This document shows, in pieces, positions 46,073 through 57,296 of a DNA stretch of 64,000 bases. The translations under genes and the position numbers were made by a program. The stretch is taken from positions 77,660,350-77,724,349 of the forward strand of contig NC_135507.1 in NCBI RefSeq assembly GCF_052857255.1, read 5' to 3'. Source of the stretch: Amblyomma americanum (Eukaryota; Arthropoda; Arachnida; Ixodida; Ixodidae). Within the stretch, counting starts at the first letter, position 1, and every line of letters starts with the position of its first letter. The notes beneath the pieces were generated by a model. It was given only the letters and a program-made list of their open reading frames with translations. It had not been told where the DNA came from and did not search any database.

Positions 46073-46139
46073 CGCGTCCCGCGTACTACCACGAGGGTCC
46101 AGCTTTACATCGCAGAGGGTGCTCACCGCCCTATTGAAA

Positions 46140-46400
46140 AATCTCAGATATATATGTCTCATATATACGCAATTATTGGACATGTGTCCACATATAAGCC
46201 ATACGTGCTCGTATGTCATGCGTGCTCGTATGTCATGCGTGCTCGTATGTTACTCTGTCCCTCGTATGCCAAAACACATATATACGGGACTCATATATAC
46301 GCATTTGGTGGATATGTGTCAAATGTGTCACATATCCCATACGTGTCCCACATACATACGTGGGCCTCCTATTCCACGTATAACATACGAGGGACTGGTC
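46140..46400. repeat. Cluster of TACG/CGTA-core motifs with a 17-bp triplication
   Basis: GTGCTCGTATGTCATGC occurs three times in tandem near 46206-46250 (the last copy altered). Related cores (CATATATACG, CATACGTG, CTCGTATG, CCACGTATA) recur a dozen times in about 260 bp, in both orientations. Confidence 0.65.
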
Positions 46401-46597
46401 GTGGGGTTACGGTGGCTTTGGAGCTCATGCACTGGAAAGCAATTAAAGAGGAATGTCCAGCTAACAGCTGTGAACATGCAGGCTACATAAATGAACTTGC
46501 AACCCTTAGCAGAGCAAATGCTGCATCCCAGAAATAAATGGATGCTTGCATACGCCTGGTTGCAGGGAATGAAATACGACTCTTTTCTTTCACTGCC

Positions 46598-46603
46598 TTT
46601 ATT
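46598..46603 (-). terminator. Poly(A) signal AATAAA of the BEN gene
   Basis: AATAAA on the minus strand lies 26 nt past the stop codon, a short but usable distance. Confidence 0.6.
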
Positions 46604-46628
46604 TTTATATTGCAGGGACAGGTAAAGA

Positions 46629-46735
46629 CTACTTAATGTCTCTCAACATATCTGCCAGGAAACGATTCATCTTCCCCCGCCGCGCTTTTTGATCCTCGGC
46701 AGTTGGATTGGCAATAATATAAGCATCAAATGCAT
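46629..46735 (-). CDS. BEN gene last exon
   Basis: Acceptor ACTCTTTCAG, phase 1 entry. It encodes NAFDAYIIANPTAEDQ and GKMNRFLADMLRDIK, then TAG. Confidence 0.8.
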
Positions 46736-49700
46736 CTGAAAGAGTAATATATTCATGACATAATTGGAAGACACACAGGTGCTGAAGAATAATGGGATTC
46801 AAATCATGTACATTTAAATAAAATGAACACTCAGGAAATTTAAACATAATGAGACTTACTGCCCACTGCTGCCAGCTTTTCTAGGGTCAGCCCAGGTTTC
46901 TGTGTGGCACCAGCTTTCAGAAATCGCCGGCATGCAGCGCCGGTGACACTTTTTCCCCGAAGATTTGAGACTCCCCACAAAAGTTTTGCAGTGTCCTTGC
47001 AAAACAGGGAGTCCCGACCTCGGGAAAGGAGCCAGCGCCACCGCTCCGCACTCACATACATCCCATTCCCGAGATGTACCTGAAGTAAATGAAGTAAAAC
47101 AGCATGTTTTTATACTGTACGGTAACAAACTGAGAAGAGACATTATTTGCTACATTAAAACTACTAAAATCCCATTCTTAAGGGTTGCTATATGCAATAT
47201 TACGAAAATATCAATTCTCCTTGCATATCCTAGTAATGACAAAACATAACACTCGGCCCTCTACTTTAGAGTTAGCAGCACATTGGGCCTCCTATAGTCA
47301 CCTCTGTCCATAATTATATAAACCTACGTTAGACAACACAGGTCGGCTTCTCTTTGGATTCCTACAGGCTCCACTGCATGTTGGCAACACTACTGTTAAT
47401 TGCCAGGCATTCAGAGGCACAGAACAGATAAAAGTTGAGGTATATTTAAAATGTAGCAACTAAAACGTAGCATCAGAGGCTGCACTATTAGAACATGAAA
47501 CTTGGAGGTTGTGTTGATGGTTGCTATAAGCCATTGTTAAACAAAGCTACTCTGGTTTGGTTTATGGCGGTTTAACATCCAAAAGTAACTCAGGCTATGA
47601 GGGACGCTGTAGGGAAGGGCACCGGAAATTTCGACCACCTGGGGTTTTTTAACACGCACTGACATTGCACAATACAGAAACCTCTTGAATTGCGCCTCCA
47701 TCAAAATTCTACCGCCGCAGCTGAAATCAAACCTGCGTCTTTCGCGTCAGCAGCAGAGCGCCATATCCACTGATCCACCGCGGCGGCTTCAAAGCTACTC
47801 TGAGCTGTCACTGCTGTGCAGGCAAAATTTTTTTTTCTGCTCCATATACCATGCATTCAGAAGGAAAATGTCACGCTTTCAAGAGGTGTGCACTGCTGTT
47901 CAGGCCCACACTTGCCAGTTTCTAGATTGCTTGTCTGCAACTACCAATTGGTATTAATTGAAGCTAAAAGCATTTCAAACTTTCAAAAACAGTTCTAAAC
48001 ATGAGAAGCCACAGTACCTGGCCACTGACTTCCACAAGAGCACCCGGATGATCCTGCAGTGGAGCAGGAGCCATGCTAGTGGAAGCCTGCAAAGTGAGAA
48101 AACCTCATTTGCCACAAAATAGTAATCTACATGGCACATAAAAGGGCAACCGCGGAGGATTTTTAACTTTGAGTTTACTATTGCATTACACTACTTCTTC
48201 AGAATAAAGAGAAATTGATTAATGAAAGGTCAACAAGTAAAAAACTGAAAACCAAAACTGTAATTTGACCAATAGATCAAAATAAGGTATTTTTAAAGGT
48301 TATGTCATAGAACCTCTTAATGGGGTTTGATTGGCAAAAGTTTGCCTGCAGTTACATGTAACATAACCTCTTATAATGGCATCATTGGGAGATGTTTGCC
48401 TGTAGTTAGCAAGAATGGAAGCAAAAAGCATTTCAAGCTCACAAAAATAGTTCTGAACATGAGAAGCCACCGTACCTGGCCACTGACACCAAGAACACCA
48501 CCTGGGTGGTTCTGCAGAGGACCAGGAGCCATGCTAGTGGAAGCCTGCAAAGTGAGAAAACCTCATTTGCCACAAAATAGTAATCTACATGGCACATAAA
48601 AGGGCAACCGCGGAGGATTTTTAACTTTGAGTTTACTATTGCATTACACTACTTCTTCAGAATAAAGAGAAATTGATTAATGAAAGGTCAACAAGTAAAA
48701 AACTGAAAACCAAAACTGTAATTTGGCCAATAGATCAAAATAAGGTATTTTTAAAGGTTATGTCATAGAACCTCTTAATGGGGTTTGATTGGCAAAAGTT
48801 TGCCTGCAGTTACATGTAACATAACCTCTTATAATGGCATCATTGGGAGATGTTTGCCTGTAGTTAGCAAGAATGGAAGCAAAAAGCATTTCAAGCTCAC
48901 AAAAATAGTTCTGAACATGAGAAGCCACCGTACCTGGCCACTGACACCAAGAACACCACCTGGGTGGTTCTGCAGAGGACCAGGAGCCATGCTAGTGGAA
49001 GCCTGCAAAGTTAGAAAACTTCTCATTTTCCACAAAGAGTAATGTATGTGGTACATTAAAGGGTAACTCCAGGAAATTTTCATACGTTTTGAGTTTACTA
49101 TCACATTACACTTCTTGAACGTCTTTGTCTCAGTTCCAAAAAATATAGTTCTCCAAAATAATCATTAATTAAATAATGAACTGTCAACTACAAAACTGAA
49201 ACCAAAACTGGAACTTGACCAATAGATCAAAATATGAGATTTCTAAAGATTATGTCACAGAACCTCTTATAGCGGTTTGATTGGCCGAGTTTGTTTGCTT
49301 GCAGTTACCACGAATGGGAGCTGAAATCATTTCAAGTTTACACACTGCTTCGAAAAAAGAGGGCAATTAAATCACTGTACCTGACCACTACTCTCGGCAA
49401 GAGCACCCAAGTTTTGCGGCATAACCAGCCCGGTACTTTTGGAAGCCTGCAAATTGTGAAAAATGTTGACATTTGCCACAAAATGTTACTGCACTTCTCC
49501 ACTTGGAATTTTACCAAAAATACTGGTACGCCATCTTAATATCAGCTGGCTGCATGGAATTGAGCCAAAATATTTTGTGAATCAAAACTGTGCAATTGTA
49601 ATATGAAATGAGAATCTCTGCTTGCGAGGCGGCGACAAGATCAAGATACGATCACACACATGCATGTAAAACAAACAGCGAGAACTACCATAACAGGTGC

Positions 49701-52700
49701 CACTGCAGGCAACAATAATACATGCAATGAATACATGCGATGAAATTGATAAACTCAAGGTATAGCTCAATACCTCCATGTTTTTGAAATCCCCTAGTGG
49801 AGATGGCTGCAGAGTGGTAGCTGCTGCCAACGGAGCAGTGAGTTCACTATAAGGTGAACATTCTCGTACTTGCTGCAGTGGTGAGGCTCCGGAACGCTCT
49901 GTGCGGCAAGTACAACTGGAATGTTCCTGCATAGCATAGAGAACATTGCAAAAATATTAAGCATCATTAAATAGGCATAATTCTATACAGTAGGATTAAC
50001 AAAGTACACTGAGGGGGCCAGTTCATCAGAAGAACGTAGTACAAAGACAGCACATAGAAAAGGTACTCAGTAGCCATTACCAGCAATGGCCCATTAGGTC
50101 TGTTCAATTTGGCTGCACTGGATGCACCAATTAAAAGAGTGCAGCACTTCCGTATTCATTTTTCAAAAGTGCCCACCTAGTGCAGCATGAATTTTTGACT
50201 GGCTTGTGCTGTCTGCGGTGTAAGTGTAGCTGTAGTGCAGAAAAATGGTGGCACCTAGCTGTGTAGGTTGGAAAAGATATGACCGCCATCCTAATGAAAT
50301 GAAGGCAGTTTCTTCTTGAAAGGAAGAGACGGACAGCATTCGTGGTATAAGAATTGTAAACCTCAGTCCCCCAAAAAAAGAATTGTGAACTAGACAGACA
50401 GCATCTCAGCAGATAGGGATTCCTAAATCATATGTGTAATACCCATGAAACAAATTTGTCTGCAAAAAACAATTTCCTGGGTCTAGTTGATAGTGACATT
50501 TCATTACAATTAAATTGAAAATTCTTCATTGTTTGCGATGTTAGTGGGCGTTGATGCTAACACGTGCAGCTGGCAGCAACTCTGTGCTGACACCGAGGCA
50601 AGCAGATGCCCATGCCTGATGCCCCACACAAACTCACTAATCCGGCACTGCAGATATGTGACTCAGCTACTTAAATTTTACAGAACTAATGCAATGAGTG
50701 CAGCCAAATCAAACTGACCTATTGAGCAGTGGGCTCGCTATAAGGTGAACATCTTGCTACTTGCTCCAGTGGTGAGAGCAACATAGTTTAACGCCACCCA
50801 CAAACTTGACATGAATGCCTGAGCACATGGCTTGGACTGATAATAACACCAAGCAGTGTTGGCTGCTGAATGTGAGACCACATTAGGTGGCTGCACAGGA
50901 CCTGCTATCAGCTTCTGCAAACACATCACGCAGCATGGTCTCCAACCCAGAAGGCAATGCTCCACAGCATTAAGGCAATCCTAGAAAACCAGTGGGTACT
51001 CATGCTAAGTTTGCAGATAGTGTTACAGCCCATGATCACTAACGATGCCACCAACCGGTACCCTTAGTTTTTATTGTACTTTGATATAGGAAATCAACAA
51101 AACTGGCAGGGTGTCCTGAGGTGTAATGTGATGAGATTGTGAGCCAAATGTGAACCTCAAAATACAAAATGCACAGCCTTGACCTTAGCTCCTAGCAAGA
51201 TACCTTATAGTCAGGTCAGTCCAAGCCCACAGAGATGGGATTTGAATGCGCAGGCTCCTTTGCCAAGCCATGTACCCTAGCAAGCCGAGCACCAGGCTGG
51301 GTCATAGCTCGTACCCATTTAGAGGAAACCGGTGGGTAAACGGCCGGCAGTGGGATTTGAACCCACCCACCTCCCGAAGCCGAGGCGGGTGCTCTACTAC
51401 AAGGCCATGGCTGTGGTTTAAAGGGCCACAAATGGGCTTCTACCGCACGAGGCAGATTTAACGTTGTTGACGGCGGAACTTATCGCTGATCTGTCAGAGC
51501 AACTGTGGTCAAGACCCTTTCCCAAGCATCTCACCCAGAAGAGCCGAGCACCAGGCCAGGGGAAATCTTGTACCCATTAAAAACCGATGGGTACCCGGTG
51601 GCACTGGGAATCGAACACAGCACCTCCCGAATGCGAGGCGGATGCTCTACCACAATGACATTCCTGATCTTTAGATCAGTTCAAAGTCTGCTGAAATCTC
51701 TAACTGAACTTGCCAAAATTGAAACCGCTGATACTTTTCAATTAACCTGCTTTCTTTAGCCCCGGCCCACCATCTCTTTGCTAATCTACATGCCAATCTA
51801 CTTCACACTGTTGGAAGATCATCAGACCTTAGCTAGTTCAGATTTTGTCCTCTTCTCTAAAATTCACAGGCCTGGAAATGTGCAAATTGCAACATCTAGT
51901 CCTCACTCTGCACAAAAAGCAACTTTCTCAGTAAAACACCTTGTTTTATACACACCTTCAGGCAAAGATGGCAGCGTGCTGCGAGCCAGGATTCTAAATA
52001 TGAAACACAACAGACACAACATTAGAAAAACACCTGGCTGGGTATTTCAGACTTCTTTCAACTGCTTTTTTTACGCCACCAGTAAGAAAAACAAAAGCAT
52101 GTAAACCAAGCTACTAGGTTTGGTGACCTGAGCTGTTAATTTCAATAATGTGCTTAGCAATTATGCAGAAATTCACTTTGCTTAACACTTTCATTCTGCT
52201 TTTGAGTCAAAATTCTTAGCTGCTGCTGGCAGACACCGTTTAAAGGGTCCCGAATGCCTTCTGGCTAAAAATGTCCTCTACCCAGACGGTTGTGAGGCAT
52301 TGTCCCCAAAACACATGGCCGCAAATAATCCTTTGACTCATTAAAGGGGCACTGCGATGTTTTCCTCGGTGCCATTCAATCTGATTAAAGGGATTCACCA
52401 TGCACTCCAGAGACCAGTGCAAAAAAAAGAATTTTCAAAATCTGAGCGTGTGTAGGTGCAAGTTATTCCATTTCAAAAATTCAAAATAAAAAGATCATAT
52501 GAAAATGTATTTCACTCACCCAGTACTGAGACTGGCACTACCAATAAGAACTGCACCTAGGGCACTCATAGCGGAAGCTTGCATGCAATTTTTACCTTGC
52601 CCGCACTGCTCTTACCTTGCACTGGTAAGAATTTAACTTAATTGCTTAGATTTCATTTCCTTAAAATACAATTTAAAATTAGCCTTCAAATAGCATATAT

Positions 52701-55111
52701 CAACACCAGACGCACCCAATCACACAATTGGTTGCACACTGTAATCAGCACAAGTTACCCACTTTTGAGACAGGCATACTGCTTATCACTCACCAAATTT
52801 GTTGAGGAAAATATCCTCAACTCGGTCATGGCGGGCCTGCAGTTCCGCCTTTTCTTTGCGCACTTGTTTCAGTCTCCGGAGGAGAGTCGCATTTTTTCGG
52901 CGCTCTTCCAACAGCTTCTTAGGAAGAACGTCATCGTCTGAGCTTGATCCATCCATTAATTCTTGCAGCTTCTGCCGCTTCGCTGTTTTGACATTGTTTG
53001 CTGCATCTTTTGCTGATACAGCCTGCAGTAAAATGCCCCATCCATGTGCTTACGATACAAGTTACAGCACGAAAACAGAGCCAAACATAAAAAACTGATT
53101 CTAGGGCAAGCTTGATGCCCGGAATTTTCTAACTAAACAATAATATGCATAGCTGTAAAGGAAGACTGAAAGATGATATTATTCGTCATGCATTTACTTC
53201 AAATTACTTAAAAATATCAGGCCATTTTCAATGCAATTTGCACAAGCCTTGATACTTTTACATCAAGAAAAGCATTTTCAAATAGGCCATTCGCACTTCC
53301 CTTGCTCTTGGGAAAGCTTGGAGCATTGCTGACATTACAGTGTCGGTCCAGATTGAAAGGCTAGACAAACCTAGTTCTTGATAAAGATTACACTGCTACC
53401 GTGGTAACTGTTCCCTTGCCACGCCTTAGGGCATTGGTCATATATGACCAACGTTAATAACCTGCTGCCGAAAATTCATGTCAGCGCTCCTGGACAGGCT
53501 GCACCGTATAGTTGGCTTCTATAACACTATCTCTTTGGTTTCATTCTAAAGCTAAAGCTTTACTACTGCCTTCTGCAGCTTGTTTGGCGTGTGTTTCATA
53601 CGGCCTCGAACTAAGGAGAACCACGTGACGTCGCGGAGCAGCAGTTGTGCCGAAACAGATAAAAAGCGGGAGCTTCGAAAGCAAAGAAAAGGTGCATATA
53701 ATTGGCCCCCTGGGACAGTGGAGTGAACGTCTCAGTGACGCTATAAGCTACATTGTAGTGACAGATGTGCACTGCATGCGTTGGCATTGACAACGTTGTG
53801 GCAGAACCACAGCACTGAAGCTACAGGCCATCAGCGTCCATTGGCATTGGCGTTGCCAACATTCTAGACTCCGATGATTGAGGAAAGGGAGGGCACATAA
53901 CTGGCTCCCTGAGTCAGTGGACTCCTCAATCGCACTTTGAGGTACAACCTCTCATGATTAAGTATTAATTTATCATCCACCTCCCAGGGTGCCACGTCTA
54001 GTTGCCCAATACACCACATCTTTCACTCTAAAACCAGGTTCAGCAGTAGTTAAACAGCAGGTATTTTTTTTTTGTTCTTCATTTTCTGACGCAAGGAGGC
54101 AACATGAAAAATGAAATTTTGACCTGACACCAAGAACAACATATGAGAGAATGAAATCAGCACGATGCTCCTGCCCTCGTGTCCTTCGCAATCTTTCGCA
54201 TAAGCAACATGTACTGCCAAGCTCAGTGCCAGTCTATACTGCAATTCAAGAATCCGCTGCAGAACTCTGTTGACGAAGGCTGCCTGGCTGCTTCCAGCAA
54301 CAATAAATATTTGACATACAGAGAGAGACACCTGCCTGACTCTTCTCTTAGTACATACATTTTCCTGTGAAACTGTGGCTACTGGCTCGGACTCCTCGAA
54401 GTCGAAGTCCGGCACCGGAATTTTACGCCTGGCTAGGCGGCGTATGAGGTCTGCCTTTGTTACTGGAACAGAATACATGAGACAAAATAATAAAAGCGTC
54501 AGCAAACACAAGACAAGCTACAAAAATTTATGTTTTATGTAACTAGCAGATCTGAAAACAGCGGGCTTCTCCCTGCCTCGTGCAAATAGTTCAATTTAAG
54601 AAAGAAAAAAACACTTTAAATAGCGTTCGCCGGACTAGCTGCTATGTGCACGGGGCGCACACACTGTTTAACAAAGTGGTAACGTATGCGTTCTGCACGC
54701 GTTCGCAACAGTAAATAAAGCACGTCTAAGGCTTCATGTAAACAATAGGGCGCTTTTTCATCCCGATAATCCATGACCACATACCTCATTTAAACGCCAC
54801 CAAGCTTCGTTAAAACCGTATAGGTTGTAAATACATCACGTCAGTGTAAGCGTCACACTTCTGGCAGGCTTCTCAAATCTAAATGACCACGTGGTGAAGT
54901 AAATGCAAAACTCACCTCCAAGTTCCATTACTTGGGCGGAATAAAATCCCTCCTCCTCTTCTTTGCCGCCGCCCCAGTAAACGTCTTTTTTCTTTGCCAG
55001 GTCGCTTAGAGATGATGGCGTATACTCGCGTATTAAAGATAAATGAACTATAGCTTTTGCGCCGTCGAAATATTTTACATATGCGTAGCTAGGCGCACCT
55101 GAGGAACTCAT
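46629..55111 (-). CDS. BEN-domain protein with cassette exons
   Basis: A minus-strand gene. BEN domains bind DNA or chromatin proteins, usually in repressors. Exon 1 (55111-54916) gives MSSSGAPSYAYVKYFDGAKA, like the BEND5 N-terminus; exon 2 is 54462-54332 (or 54359). Exon 3 (53022-52794) is a charged coiled coil (KLLEERRKNATLLRRLKQ). Then come exon E (49926-49774), four cassettes (49446-49381, 49002-48934, 48544-48476, 48086-48018), the BEN exon (47079-46860: VHLGNGMYV, DSLFCKDTAKLLWG, GKSVTGAACRR) and the last exon (46735-46629). Exons from E onward join in consistent phases. Exon 3 ends in phase 1 but E needs phase 0, so a linking exon is missing from my model. AATAAA lies at 46603-46598 on the minus strand. 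BEND5-like is a family resemblance, not a proven orthology. Confidence 0.8.
46860..47079 (-). CDS. BEN-domain exon
   Basis: Acceptor TTACTTCAG and donor GTAAGT bound 220 nt (phase 0 in, 1 out). Conserved BEN landmarks in order: VHLGNG, ERWRWLL, DSLFCKDTAKLLWGVSNL, GKSVTGAACRRFLKAG, QKPGLTLEKLAAV. Confidence 0.9.
47551..47790 (-). mobile_element. tRNA-derived SINE copy in a BEN intron
   Basis: GGTTTATGGCGGTTTAACAT, CACCGGAAATTTCGACCACC, CCGCCGCAGCTGAAATCAAA and CCACCGCGGCGGC match the reference copy throughout. The B box is degraded (GAAATCAAAC). Confidence 0.85.
48018..48086 (-). CDS. BEN gene cassette exon A
   Basis: 69 nt, phase 0-0, encoding ASTSMAPAPLQDHPGALVEV then SGQ. Acceptor TTTGCAG, donor GTACTG. 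Diverged relative of B and C. Confidence 0.75.
48476..48544 (-). CDS. BEN gene cassette exon B
   Basis: 69 nt, phase 0-0, encoding ASTSMAPGPLQNHPGGVLGV then SGQ. Acceptor TTTGCAG, donor GTACGG. Identical to exon C. Confidence 0.75.
48934..49002 (-). CDS. BEN gene cassette exon C
   Basis: 69 nt, phase 0-0, identical in sequence to exon B 458 bp away, with the same donor GTACGG. Confidence 0.75.
49381..49446 (-). CDS. BEN gene cassette exon D
   Basis: 66 nt, phase 0-0, encoding ASKSTGLVMPQNLGALAESS then GQ. Same borders (TTTGCAG acceptor, GTACAG donor) and same start and end residues as A-C, so an older member of the cassette series. Confidence 0.65.
49774..49926 (-). CDS. BEN gene exon E
   Basis: 153 nt, open only in phase 0. 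Acceptor CTATGCAG and donor GTATTG. Encodes a Ser/Thr/Pro-rich segment with CTCRTERSGASPLQQ and ATTLQPSPLGDFKNME. A damaged partial copy is at about 50722-50790. Confidence 0.65.
50722..50790 (-). pseudogene. Degenerate partial copy of exon E
   Basis: GAGCAGTGGGCTCGCTATAA then GGTGAACATCTTG, CTACTTGCTCCAGTGGTGAG closely follows exon E on the plus strand (GAGCAGTGAGTTCACTATAA...). It lacks splice borders. It shows that exon E was also duplicated. Confidence 0.65.
51226..51420 (-). mobile_element. tRNA-derived SINE, second family, copy 1
   Basis: Minus strand: GCCATGGCCTTGTAGTAGAG, CACCCGCCTCGGCTTCGGGA, GGTTCAAATCC, CCACTGCC, then CCACCGGTTTCCTCTAAATG and a 3' part CCTGGTGCTCGGCTTG. The head and CCACCGGTTT match 4062-4167, and the 3' part matches the copy at 51500-51665. 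Confidence 0.75.
51500..51665 (-). mobile_element. tRNA-derived SINE, second family, copy 2
   Basis: GAGCACCAGGCCAGGGGAAA, CTTGTACCCATTAAAAACCG and CTCCCGAATGCGAGGCGGAT repeat the order of the copy 100 bp to the left, in the same orientation. Tandem pair inside a BEN intron. Confidence 0.75.
52525..52582 (-). CDS. Possible diverged cassette exon of the BEN gene
   Basis: After the acceptor-like TTGCATGCAAG the frame reads ASAMSALGAVLIGSASLSTG and meets GTGAGT. It resembles the cassette start (GCTTCC) and length. It accepts phase 1 from exon 3 but exits in phase 2, so it cannot join exon E directly. Probably a dead or alternatively used cassette. Confidence 0.3.
52794..53022 (-). CDS. BEN gene exon 3, coiled coil
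   Basis: Acceptor TTTACTGCAG and donor GTGAGT bound 229 nt (phase 0 in, 1 out). It encodes KRQKLQELMDGSSSDDDV then a Lys/Arg/Glu/Leu coiled coil (ERRKNATLLRRLKQVRKEKA) ending DIFLNKFG. Confidence 0.8.
53023..54331. other. BEN intron 2
   Basis: Between 53690 and 53950 a diverged motif (GCAYATAAYTGGCYCCCTGR) occurs twice about 190 bp apart. No other gene or RNA was seen. Confidence 0.45.
54332..54462 (-). CDS. BEN gene exon 2
   Basis: Acceptor TTCTGTTCCAG, phase 1 entry; encodes VTKADLIRRLARRKIPVPDF then an acidic stretch DFEESEP. Two donors are possible: GTGTCT after position 54332 or the stronger GTATGT after 54359. Both leave phase 0. Confidence 0.7.
54916..55111 (-). CDS. BEN gene exon 1
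   Basis: It starts with an ATG (55111-55109) and ends at donor GTGAGT in phase 1, 65 codons. YAYVKYFDGAKAIVHLSLIR and REYTPSSL resemble the N-terminal segment of BEND5-type proteins, followed by KKKDVYWGGGKEEEEG. Confidence 0.8.
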
Positions 55112-55256
55112 CGTCGAACGACAATGCGGGGCGGAAAGCTGGGCTAGTCTTTTAATTCATGACAATGCGGGGACAAAACACGCGTGTGACTACCGCTCAC
55201 TTGCAACCTGCATGCAGCAACACAGAAAGGCGGAAAGGCTTACAAGGCTAACCAAC

Positions 55257-55268
55257 TCGGATTGGCTT
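55257..55268 (-). promoter_or_regulatory. CCAAT box upstream of the BEN gene
   Basis: The minus strand reads AAGCCAATCC about 150 bp upstream of the ATG, a normal position for a CCAAT box in a TATA-less promoter. No TATA box is evident. Confidence 0.35.
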
Positions 55269-56762
55269 GGCGCCGCACAAGCCGCAAGCGCAAGGTACGG
55301 AAGCCGCTGATTACGATGATGATGATCGACTTACCAGCATTACCTTCTAGCCTTAATGAATACGTTTTATTCAGTCTGTTTTGTCTGTATAATTTCAGTG
55401 CCGGAACTTAGTCTTCGACGATGAACTCTATCCCCCTCCATGTCGGAGCATCATTGTGCAGCGCATGAGGCCATCCAGTTGACTGCATGTAGTAGCAGAC
55501 GACGCGGAGCTTCTTATATTTGTCTTCAATAGTTCACATCATGAATTGCTTGAAATGTTACAAATATTGAGCTACATATATTGATTTAAGCATTGCTTTA
55601 AGGGGGAAATAGGGAATGAGAAAACAAAAAAGGAATATATGTGATTTAAGCAGCAAGTTTTGTGTGGCTTACGACAAGAAACATTACCTGAAACGTTCCA
55701 GTGTGCAGCACACACCTAAAAAATCTGGGCCCAGTTCTTGGACGGCGCTGAAACATTTTCGGGTCTGGTTTGAAGATATAAAGGTTCTGTTCCACGGCTC
55801 TTGATTTTGGTCTTTTGTCTGTGCTCTAAATAGCAACTTCTGGCAATCTGCAAAAATAAAACTTATTTTGGAACGTTCTTAAGTGCAGCAAGTGCTTGAA
55901 GAATCTAGAACTGTTGCAAAATAAGTATCTTCTGGCAAGGTGCGTGGTATCATATAGTATTGTCACTGACCAGCAGAGGAGGAAATACACATTGTTAAAG
56001 AATGCAGTGCGAAAAGACAAGGACAAACCAAGAAGTGTACAGGATTGCAGCGCCAGCCCTCTCCAGTTCTTCGTTTGTCCTTGTCTTTTCGCACTGCATT
56101 CTTTAACTATGATCACTGACTAACAAGCCCAAACAGCCACTTTATTTCATCCGAGGAAATATATAGATTGCTGGACATGTAAATATATGCACTGAAAGAA
56201 TGTATGCTATAAAAACAAAAGAATGAAAGGTGCGAGCAGGAAGGGCTTGACTCTGAAAAAAAAAATGCAAATGTGCGGTACAACACGGAATGGCGCAAAA
56301 TATGCAGAACCACGCCCTCGATCGAGGTGCTTTGAAGAGTTTTGTATAGTTTCGCATAATCGTTCTCTACCGCACCGATATATCGTGTCGAGGGTCATAT
56401 CGGAAACGGGTAAGGGTTCGGGTCCTGCTCGAGACAATATAAAAGTAGCCGACATCAACTTTGATAGGCAGCCGGCCTGTGGGTAAACACCCCGCATACC
56501 ATGGTCGGCCCGCACTGGAGAAGTTATCTCGCATATTATATATCTTTGTAACGCCCGAGGCGTTGTGAGAGATTTTCGATCGGGCGATCGAGTCACTCGG
56601 GCGGCGGAAGAATCTTTGAGGGCTGCCCATGGCGTATAGCATTGTTTTTCACGACTATAGCTTTCGCTGAACTAGGAACTTTTTGGATTTCTTTCTTTGG
56701 CATATATGTGAGATAAAATCTTCATTTCTCCGAGGAAAAAAACACATGCATAGTGAATAATT
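55269..56762. other. Unassigned intergenic sequence
   Basis: Contains a short ATG-repeat near 55315 and the perfect inverted repeat at 55994-56107. No gene recognised. Confidence 0.4.
55994..56107. repeat. Perfect 35-bp inverted repeat with 44-nt loop
   Basis: Arms 55994-56028 and 56073-56107 are exact reverse complements over 35 bp, beginning GTTAAAGAATGCAGTGCGAA. Imperfect pairing continues into the loop (AAGAAGTG with its near-complement). No stops or coding relevance. Confidence 0.9.
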
Positions 56763-56999
56763 AAGGTTTATGGTGTAGGGGGTTTAACGTCTCAAAGCGA
56801 TCGCTCAGGCTACTGGGAACGTCGTAGTGAAGGCCTCCGGAAATTTCGACCACCTGGGGTTCCTTAACATGCACTGGCATCGCACATGCAGACTCTATAG
56901 CGTTTCGCCTCCGTCGGAATACCACCGTCGCGGGATCAAACTTGTACTTTCGGATAAGCAGTCGAGTACTATCCACTGAGTCGATCACCGCGGCAGCTT
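56763..56999 (-). mobile_element. tRNA-derived SINE copy
   Basis: GGTTTATGGTGTAGGGGGTT, AATTTCGACCACCTGGGGTT, CGCCTCCGTCGGAATACCAC and TCGCGGGATCAAACTTG follow the reference order; the head is diverged. Confidence 0.85.
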
Positions 57000-57057
57000 A
57001 CAGTGAACAAGGCTCATGAAAACCCTCGCAGGCTCGACAGACAATTAGGTTCAGGGA

Positions 57058-57296
57058 ATTAGGTTTAGGGAGATTTAACGTCCCAAAGCAACCGATGCTA
57101 TGAGGGAGGCCGTAGTGAAGGACTCCGGAAATTTCGACCACCTGCAGGGGTTCTTTAACGTGCACTGACATCGGACAGTTCACCGTGTCTACAGAATTTC
57201 GCCTCCATCGAAATTGGATCGTCGCGGACGGGATCGAACCCGCGTCTTTGAGGTCAGCAGCTGAGCGCCATACTGGGCCACCGTGGTGGGCGACAG
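57058..57296 (-). mobile_element. tRNA-derived SINE copy
   Basis: A second copy, 60 bp after the previous one, same orientation: GGTTTAGGGAGATTTAACGT, AATTTCGACCACCTGCAGGG, GCGTCTTTGAGGTCAGCAGC, GGGATCGAACCC (B box intact). Confidence 0.85.

Larger units (their letters stand above)
48087..49002. repeat. Recent 458-bp tandem duplication carrying cassettes B and C
   Basis: Unit 1 is 48087-48544 and unit 2 is 48545-49002. Reading both side by side I saw essentially one difference (TTTGACC near 48266 against TTTGGCC near 48724). Each unit ends with a 69-nt exon; those two exons are identical. Each unit also contains an older internal repeat of AACCTCTTAWWATGG. Confidence 0.9.

Noticed and set aside
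45732..46490. 252-codon open frame and its overlapping frame at 45938-46537
   Set aside because: It runs through a CpG-rich block and the TACG repeat cluster, has no recognisable motif, and overlaps other open frames on both strands. Only the promoter-like element and the repeat are reported.
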